From Gastranaerophilus sp944325835 (lineage in GTDB: Bacteria; Cyanobacteriota; Vampirovibrionia; Gastranaerophilales; Gastranaerophilaceae): a stretch of 64,000 nt of DNA. This document shows positions 59,358 to 64,000 of this stretch, piece by piece. Within the stretch, counting starts at the first letter, position 1, and every line of letters starts with the position of its first letter. The notes under the pieces were generated by a model. It did no database searches. It saw only the letters and a list, made by a program, of their open reading frames with translations, and had not been told where the DNA came from. Where the stretch lies: NCBI GenBank assembly GCA_963931575.1, contig OZ007029.1, positions 248,001-312,000 on the forward strand, in the 5' to 3' direction. A program made the position numbers and the translations under genes.

Positions 59358-61238
59358 ATGAATTGTCTGTTAGAGAGAACTTGTAACGTTTTGAATGAAA
59401 AGTCTAAAAAAGTTATAAGAAAAGCTTTAAAAACTTTGGGCAAAAAGAACTTTGTTATTATTATGCACAACGGAAGTTTTCCGGCTGCTGCAGGTGAAAA
59501 TACCGGCTTCGGTACTATTAATTCCAATGCGGGGCGTGAATTTATTGAATATTCAAAAGGTTTGTTTGACGCAATTCAGCTCGGGCCTGCAGGTAAAACT
59601 AAAAGTTGTGACTCTTCTCCTTATACGGGCACAATTTTTTCATCTAACCCGTTGTTTATTGACCTCAAAGCTTTAACAACTAAAAAATGGGAAAACTTTT
59701 TATCTTTAGATACCTATAATGAAATTGTTGCAAACAACCCTAACAAAAATATTAATAAAACAGCATATTCATACATTTACAGACAGCAAAATATTGCTTT
59801 AACGGAAGTTTGGAATAATTATAAAAACAAACATTCTAAAAAAATAGAAAAAGAATTTGAAAAATTCAAGAAAGAAAATGCCTCCTGGCTTGATAAAGAC
59901 GCAGTTTACGAGGCTCTGACAATTGAGCATGACAATGATTACTGGCCAAATTGGACCAGCGAAACAGATAAAAACTTATTAAATCCAAAATCTTATGAGG
60001 AAAAAATTCAATTTGCACAACGCATTGCCGAAATTGAAGCTAAATACGCTGATGATATTGAACAGTATAAATTTGTTCAGTTTATCTGTGCAAAACAAAA
60101 TAAAGAAACTCTGGAATTTGCGCTTGACCATGGTGTCAAAATGATTGCCGACAGGCAGGTTGCCTTCTCTGATCGCGATACATGGGCATATCAATCACTC
60201 TTTTTAGACGGCTGGTGTCTTGGCTGCCCGCCGGATTACTTCTCAAAAGACGGTCAGGCATGGGGCTTCCCTGTTATGAACCCTGAAAAACTTTTCAACC
60301 CTGACGGAACTCTTGATGAAGGCGGCAAATTAATGAAAAATCTTTTCCGCAAAATGTTCAGAGAAAATCCGGGCGGGGTAAGAATTGATCACATTGTAGG
60401 CTTAATTGACCCGTGGGTTTATAAAGCCGGCAAAAAACCGAAAATAGAAGATGGTGCAGGAAGGCTATATTCATCTCCTGAACACCCTGAACTTTCACGG
60501 TTTGCAATCCCGTCTATTGAAGATCTGGATATGGAACTTGATGCGGATAAAGAAAAACGCGTTAAAAAACTTTCTAAAAAACAGATTAAAAAATACGGCC
60601 GTTTAATTGATGTTGTTATTGAAGCAGCTAAAGAAGAAGGGCTTGATAAAAATTCAATCGTCTGCGAAGATCTCGGAACCTTGACAAATCCGGTTGCAGC
60701 AGTAATGAAAGAATATAAACTTCAAGGTATGAAGCTCACACAATTTACAGAACCGGAAAAAGAAAACGATCCTTACCGCTGCTGTAACATTGACGAAAAA
60801 TGCTGGGCAATGGTCGGAACACACGACAATGAACCGGCAAAAATGTGGGCGGATTCTATGATTCATACTCATGAAGGTTATCTGCACGTTAAAAATCTTG
60901 TTGACGACCTTTTTGCAGAATGCGGCAACAAAGATGATATTATTGTCAGAATGACGAATGATGCAAACTTCCTCACCGAAACAAAACTCGTTGAACTTTT
61001 TGCATCAAAAGCTCAAAACATTCAAATTTTCTTCACGGATTATTTTAATGTTTATGATGTTTACAACAGACCGGGAACCGCAGGTGATCAAAACTGGAGC
61101 CTCAGACTTCCGGATAATTATAAAGAGCTTCAAACAATCAATCTGGCAAATCTTCTCAAACTCGCAATTATCGCAAGAGGGCATGAATTCGCTGAAAAAA
61201 ATGAAAAATTAATCAAAGAGTTAGAAGAAATATGCTAA
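59358..61238 (+). CDS. malQ: 4-alpha-glucanotransferase (GH77)
   Basis: Disproportionating enzyme that transfers maltosyl units between glucans, in glycogen or maltodextrin metabolism. 626 residues, longer than plant-type DPE1. GH77 landmarks: IMHNGSFPAAAGEN and GLFDAIQLGPAGKT at the start, MIADRQVAFSDRDTW, nucleophile Asp in GGVRIDHIVGLIDPW, acid/base Glu in IVCEDLGTLTNPV, and VGTHDNEPAKMW. The first ~100 residues differ somewhat from the usual PxxSLPSxxGIGD opening. AGGAGG precedes the ATG. Overlaps the next gene by 7 bp. Confidence 0.9.
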   Translation: MNCLLERTCNVLNEKSKKVIRKALKTLGKKNFVIIMHNGSFPAAAGENTGFGTINSNAGREFIEYSKGLFDAIQLGPAGKTKSCDSSPYTGTIFSSNPLFIDLKALTTKKWENFLSLDTYNEIVANNPNKNINKTAYSYIYRQQNIALTEVWNNYKNKHSKKIEKEFEKFKKENASWLDKDAVYEALTIEHDNDYWPNWTSETDKNLLNPKSYEEKIQFAQRIAEIEAKYADDIEQYKFVQFICAKQNKETLEFALDHGVKMIADRQVAFSDRDTWAYQSLFLDGWCLGCPPDYFSKDGQAWGFPVMNPEKLFNPDGTLDEGGKLMKNLFRKMFRENPGGVRIDHIVGLIDPWVYKAGKKPKIEDGAGRLYSSPEHPELSRFAIPSIEDLDMELDADKEKRVKKLSKKQIKKYGRLIDVVIEAAKEEGLDKNSIVCEDLGTLTNPVAAVMKEYKLQGMKLTQFTEPEKENDPYRCCNIDEKCWAMVGTHDNEPAKMWADSMIHTHEGYLHVKNLVDDLFAECGNKDDIIVRMTNDANFLTETKLVELFASKAQNIQIFFTDYFNVYDVYNRPGTAGDQNWSLRLPDNYKELQTINLANLLKLAIIARGHEFAEKNEKLIKELEEIC

Positions 61239-62104
61239 AAAAAATCCTTATATTAATATTCTTGTTTTGTATTATGCCGGCGCCGGTTCCGGCTCAGGAT
61301 TTGCCGGTTCGGGTCGAAACAGATGCAAAACTTGAATATAATAAAGGGATTGATTATTACAACTCCGGACAATTTGACGAAGCGGTAGACTGTTTCAGGA
61401 GGGCAATTGATTTAGAACCTGATTATATTGATGCTTATTATAATCTTGGTATGACTTTTGACTACCTGAAACAGTATGAAGCTTCAATTTCAATGTTTAA
61501 AGAGCTGCTTGAGCGCAAACCTGATGATTATGACGCAATTTACCGCGCTGCGCTCGTAAGTTATAAAATGAACCTGCCCGAACAGGCAAAAGAATATCTG
61601 GCAAAACTTCCGGTGAGCAATCCGCTTTACTATAAAGGACAGGAACTTGCACGCAAAATGGGAACAGATATTCAGACAATAAAAGCTTCTACTCCTCAAG
61701 AAGATGAAATCCCGGCTGAAAATCCTGCTCCGCAGGGTACTTTTGCCGGCAATTTTTACTATGAAAATCTGCCGAGTCCGACCGGAATTGTTGTTGATTC
61801 CGTTGGATATCTTTATGTCGCAAACTATTCTGATAATTTGATTTACAGGATTACACCGACCGGCGAAAAAATGGTTTATCTTAAAACCCCGAAACTTAAC
61901 GGGCCAATCGGGCTTGCTATGGATGAGGTCGGAAACCTTTATATCGCAAACTATAATAATAATTCAGTGTTGAAACTTTCTTCTTCGCACCAGCTTACAA
62001 CGCTTATCGAAAATATTGATAAGCCTTACTATTTATACGTAAGCGGCGGGTATCTGTTTATCTCGTCACAGGGTACAAACACCGTTGTGAGATATAAGAT
62101 TTAA
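61232..62104 (+). CDS. Exported TPR plus beta-propeller (NHL-like) protein
   Basis: 290 residues: signal peptide (MLKKILILIFLFCIMPAPVPAQ), two or three TPRs (about 35-135; KGIDYYNSGQFDEAVDCFRR, DAYYNLGMTFDYLKQYEASI), a linker, then NHL-type strands (PTGIVVDSVGYLYVANYSDN; GPIGLAMDEVGNLYIANYNN; LYVSGGYLFISSQGTN), about three blades only. Probably a periplasmic or surface scaffold. Its start is inside malQ (7-bp overlap), so it is co-transcribed, though a functional link to glucan metabolism is not shown. Confidence 0.78.
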   Translation: MLKKILILIFLFCIMPAPVPAQDLPVRVETDAKLEYNKGIDYYNSGQFDEAVDCFRRAIDLEPDYIDAYYNLGMTFDYLKQYEASISMFKELLERKPDDYDAIYRAALVSYKMNLPEQAKEYLAKLPVSNPLYYKGQELARKMGTDIQTIKASTPQEDEIPAENPAPQGTFAGNFYYENLPSPTGIVVDSVGYLYVANYSDNLIYRITPTGEKMVYLKTPKLNGPIGLAMDEVGNLYIANYNNNSVLKLSSSHQLTTLIENIDKPYYLYVSGGYLFISSQGTNTVVRYKI

Positions 62105-62141
62105 AGCTCGCCTAAAGCGCAAGCAGGTAGAAGCATAAAAT

Positions 62142-62190
62142 GAAAACGACACTTTTCGCAGCGCCATTTTTCGCGAGTCGAGCAAGATGC
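62142..62190 (-). repeat. Dispersed repeat family R2, copy 2
   Basis: On the minus strand GCATCTTGCTCGACTCGCGA leads to GCGAAAAGTGTCGTTTTC, matching 10282-10330 on the plus strand at about 41 of 49 positions. It lies in the 431-bp gap (62105-62535) in which no gene is supported; that gap also holds the terminator at 62338. Confidence 0.7.
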
Positions 62191-62337
62191 TTTCACATCT
62201 GTCCCATTTCTCGACTTATCATTATAGTTGCTCAGCTCCCGAAATAAATTCGCGGAGATAGAATGTGTGTGCAAAGTGACGGTAAGAATTCCCCACCATA
62301 CGTGCCCTTCCTGTGTGTCAACAGCTTGCGAAGTCAT

Positions 62338-62366
62338 AAAAAAAACGACATTAAAGCTAATGTCGT
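62338..62366 (-). terminator. Intrinsic terminator (minus strand)
   Basis: On the minus strand ACGACATTA / TAATGTCGT with a 4-nt loop is followed by T8. It lies about 170 nt downstream of the gene ending at 62536, which would have a long 3' UTR. Confidence 0.78.
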
Positions 62367-62535
62367 CGGAAATCAATAGGAAAAGGGAAAGGAAAAATAG
62401 TTATGTGTATGAAAATTTAGATAATCTCGTCCTGTAGGCGCAGATAATAAGGGTAATGTGGATTAACCCGGATTTATTTTTATCCATTAGTACATATTCC
62501 TCATTAACTTATTAACCTATTAACAAGATTTTTTA

Positions 62536-63546
62536 TTATCCGAAGGGTTTGAACCCTGATTCCACGGATTTTTCAATAACTTTTTCAACGGCATCTTTTT
62601 CGTTAGAGATAGCGTTGTGTTCGGTATCAAGTTGTTTAAGTCTAAGTTCTAAGTTTTTGTCCTCCGCTTGAATAATTTCGATTTTAGCATTAATTTCTTC
62701 GATAGATTGATCGTATAAAGCTTTGTCATATTCGTACTGGTTCATCGCATCTTCGTATGCATCCTGATCTGTGACGGTGTTAGTGGAGAGAGCATATTGT
62801 TTACCGTCGATAGTGATGTTGATGTACCTACCAGTAGAATCTTGTTCTAGTTCACATCCAGCAACGCCTTTAATTTCTTCAACTCTGTCAGCGGAGCCAA
62901 CTTTGTAAGCAGCGATGTAAGATTGCGAGTTGTTGTTAGTATCGCTGTAGATAGCGCCGGTGACGTCAGATTTATTGTAGAAAACGGCTTCATATTCGCC
63001 GGTAGAAGTATTTTGAACGTATCTGACGAGGTAGTCGTCTTTATTACCGTGAGTTTCTTGAAGAAGATTAAGGAAAGTTTTTTCTTCTTCGAGCAGTTTA
63101 GCTTGTTGATCAGTGGAGAGACTGTCGTAGTATGGGTCATCCCCTGCAGGAGCAACGTCTAAACTTCTGAGCGTAGTAGCGCCGATTTTGTAAGTGGTAT
63201 TAGGGGTTACTTCAGTGATAATGGAAGGAGAAGCAGAAACGACGGAGAAGTCGTCGGTCCAGGATCTGATGTAGCTGACTTTGTAGGTTCCCGGGTTATC
63301 GGGGTCAGCGATAAGAGAAGTAATCTGGTTAGTGAGAGCGCCGTCGTTGAAGGTGTATACAGTTTGAGTGAATTCTTCGACAGACGGAGCAGTTGGGACT
63401 TCCATACCTAGTAGGTCAGTGTAATAGGAAGCGGATTTGTTGGAGAGAGCAGTACGTTGTTGGTTAATCTGCTGTCCTTCAAATTCGACGTTATTCATTC
63501 TAGCTGTCAAGCCTAAGAATCTGGCTTGAGATGCTGCCATACCCAT
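62536..63546 (-). CDS. Unclassified protein with MGMAASQARFLGLTAR N-terminus
   Basis: About 336 residues. Start 63546 is chosen because GAAAGGG lies 9 nt upstream of it; the in-frame ATG at 63555 touches that sequence. The N-terminal MAASQARFLGLTARMNNVEF and helical QQINQQRTALSNKSASYY, and the C-terminal coiled coil (IEEINAKIEIIQAEDKNLEL ... VEKVIEKSVESGFKPFG), flank a Thr/Ser/Asn-rich beta middle. The helical ends with an exposed middle resemble self-assembling axial proteins such as flagellar hook or filament proteins, but no signature of those families is present. No signal peptide. Monocistronic. Confidence 0.68.
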   Translation of the reverse strand: MGMAASQARFLGLTARMNNVEFEGQQINQQRTALSNKSASYYTDLLGMEVPTAPSVEEFTQTVYTFNDGALTNQITSLIADPDNPGTYKVSYIRSWTDDFSVVSASPSIITEVTPNTTYKIGATTLRSLDVAPAGDDPYYDSLSTDQQAKLLEEEKTFLNLLQETHGNKDDYLVRYVQNTSTGEYEAVFYNKSDVTGAIYSDTNNNSQSYIAAYKVGSADRVEEIKGVAGCELEQDSTGRYINITIDGKQYALSTNTVTDQDAYEDAMNQYEYDKALYDQSIEEINAKIEIIQAEDKNLELRLKQLDTEHNAISNEKDAVEKVIEKSVESGFKPFG

Positions 63547-63748
63547 TGTGGTCATCCCTTTCGTTTGTTGTAAGTACCATGCATGTCGGCAGCTGTTTTT
63601 GAGAACTTTAAAGTTTAATCCTATTTCTGTTACATTTCTTAATAATAAGATATTATATACCCCTATTTATAGTTCTATTGTAGGGCTTGCAAATTTTATT
63701 TAATTGCGCTAAAATTATGTGTTGATATTAATTGTAAAGGAGAAAATT

Positions 63749-63907
63749 ATGGAAAAATACATTTGTACAGTTTGTGGTTATGAGTATGATCCGGCGGTTG
63801 GTGATCCTGATAATGGTGTAGAAGCAGGAACTTCTTTTGAAAACTTACCTGCTGATTGGGTATGTCCTCTGTGCTCTGTCGGTAAAGATATGTTTGAAAA
63901 GGCATAG
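63749..63907 (+). CDS. Rubredoxin
   Basis: 52-residue one-iron electron carrier: MEKYICTVCGYEYDPAVGDP with CxxCGY and WVCPLCSVGKDMF with CPLC supply the four Fe ligands. ATG 63749 has AAAGGAG upstream. Rubredoxins serve oxygen and peroxide detoxification (rubrerythrin, flavodiiron proteins) in anaerobes. It lies 23 nt before a ferritin gene. Confidence 0.96.
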   Translation: MEKYICTVCGYEYDPAVGDPDNGVEAGTSFENLPADWVCPLCSVGKDMFEKA

Positions 63908-63930
63908 TAATTAAAAAAGGAAGTGAGAAA

Positions 63931-64000
63931 ATGATTGATGCAAAAATGGAAAAGGCATTTAATGACCAAATAAATGCTGAATTTTATTCTGAATATTTAT
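63931..64000 (+). CDS. Ferritin, N-terminal fragment (cut by window edge)
   Basis: ATG 63931 behind AAGGAAGTGAG begins MIDAKMEKAFNDQINAEFYS, the typical start of non-haem bacterial ferritin (first helix with the ferroxidase Glu in NAEFYSEYL). Only 23 codons are visible. Co-directional with rubredoxin, suggesting an iron or oxidative-stress unit. Confidence 0.82.
   Translation, partial: MIDAKMEKAFNDQINAEFYSEYL

Noticed and set aside
1..64000. tRNA, rRNA, CRISPR array or prophage
   Set aside because: No cloverleaf with conserved T-loop, no rRNA-like stretch, no regularly spaced direct repeats and no phage structural genes were recognised by reading; an RNA-model search would be decisive.

Overview
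The window reads as a chromosomal segment of a non-photosynthetic cyanobacterial relative, most likely a gut Gastranaerophilales / Vampirovibrionia (Melainabacteria) bacterium. Supporting signs are moderate AT-richness, prepilin-like N-termini of the form FTMAEILLSLTIIGVVAA, Gram-negative envelope genes (AsmA-type protein, family 9 glycosyltransferase), an anaerobe-type rubredoxin-ferritin pair, and several large lineage-type proteins with no recognised family. The assignment is inference from gene content. No tRNA, rRNA, CRISPR array, prophage or transposase was seen.

Layout. 0-9.3 kb: partial GAF sensor, GT9 glycosyltransferase, SAM decarboxylase, OmpR-type regulator, 5'-nucleotidase-like protein, very large AsmA-like protein. 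9.4-18 kb: deoC, a repeat-rich spacer, two secreted proteins, then mrnC - response regulator - histidine kinase - tadA - DUF2400 in one direction, a phosphoribosyltransferase-like protein and an XRE regulator. 18-26.6 kb: M49-like peptidase, rqcP, metallophosphoesterase, CNNM/CBS transporter, a large unknown protein, an oppF-type ATPase. 26.6-33.2 kb: pilin-like locus 1, trpS, ruvC, a matrixin-like/TPR protein with a broken zinc motif, mtnA and a higBA toxin-antitoxin pair. 33.2-43.7 kb: a giant repeat protein of about 1,850 residues, prmC with two small upstream genes, a receiver-kinase hybrid and an Na+/H+ antiporter-type protein. 43.8-49.2 kb: a tight murC-murB-ddl-ftsQ-nadE run. 49.3-59 kb: adk-gyrB and cdsA-frr-pyrH/rpe-rnc on the minus strand, with pilin-like loci 2 and 3 between them. 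59-64 kb: malQ, a TPR/propeller protein, an unclassified minus-strand protein, rubredoxin and the start of ferritin.

The most striking system is a set of three pilin-like, adhesin-like genes (26.6, 52.8 and 55.5 kb). Each starts with a near-consensus promoter and ribosome site, about ten codons, and then a pure poly(G) tract of 13, 15 and 13 bases. Only tract lengths divisible by three join the start codon to the prepilin frame, so locus 2 reads ON and loci 1 and 3 read OFF in this sequence. This is the signature of phase-variable contingency genes. Loci 2 and 3 also share an unusual 309-bp GC-rich leader made of consecutive short palindromes.

Other points worth attention: a class of promoters whose -10 box lies six or seven bases before the start codon with no ribosome site (leaderless mRNAs, including the higB toxin); a NadE whose glutaminase domain has lost its catalytic residues; an RNase III with Cys at a metal-ligand Asp position; and two dispersed hairpin-rich intergenic repeat families.
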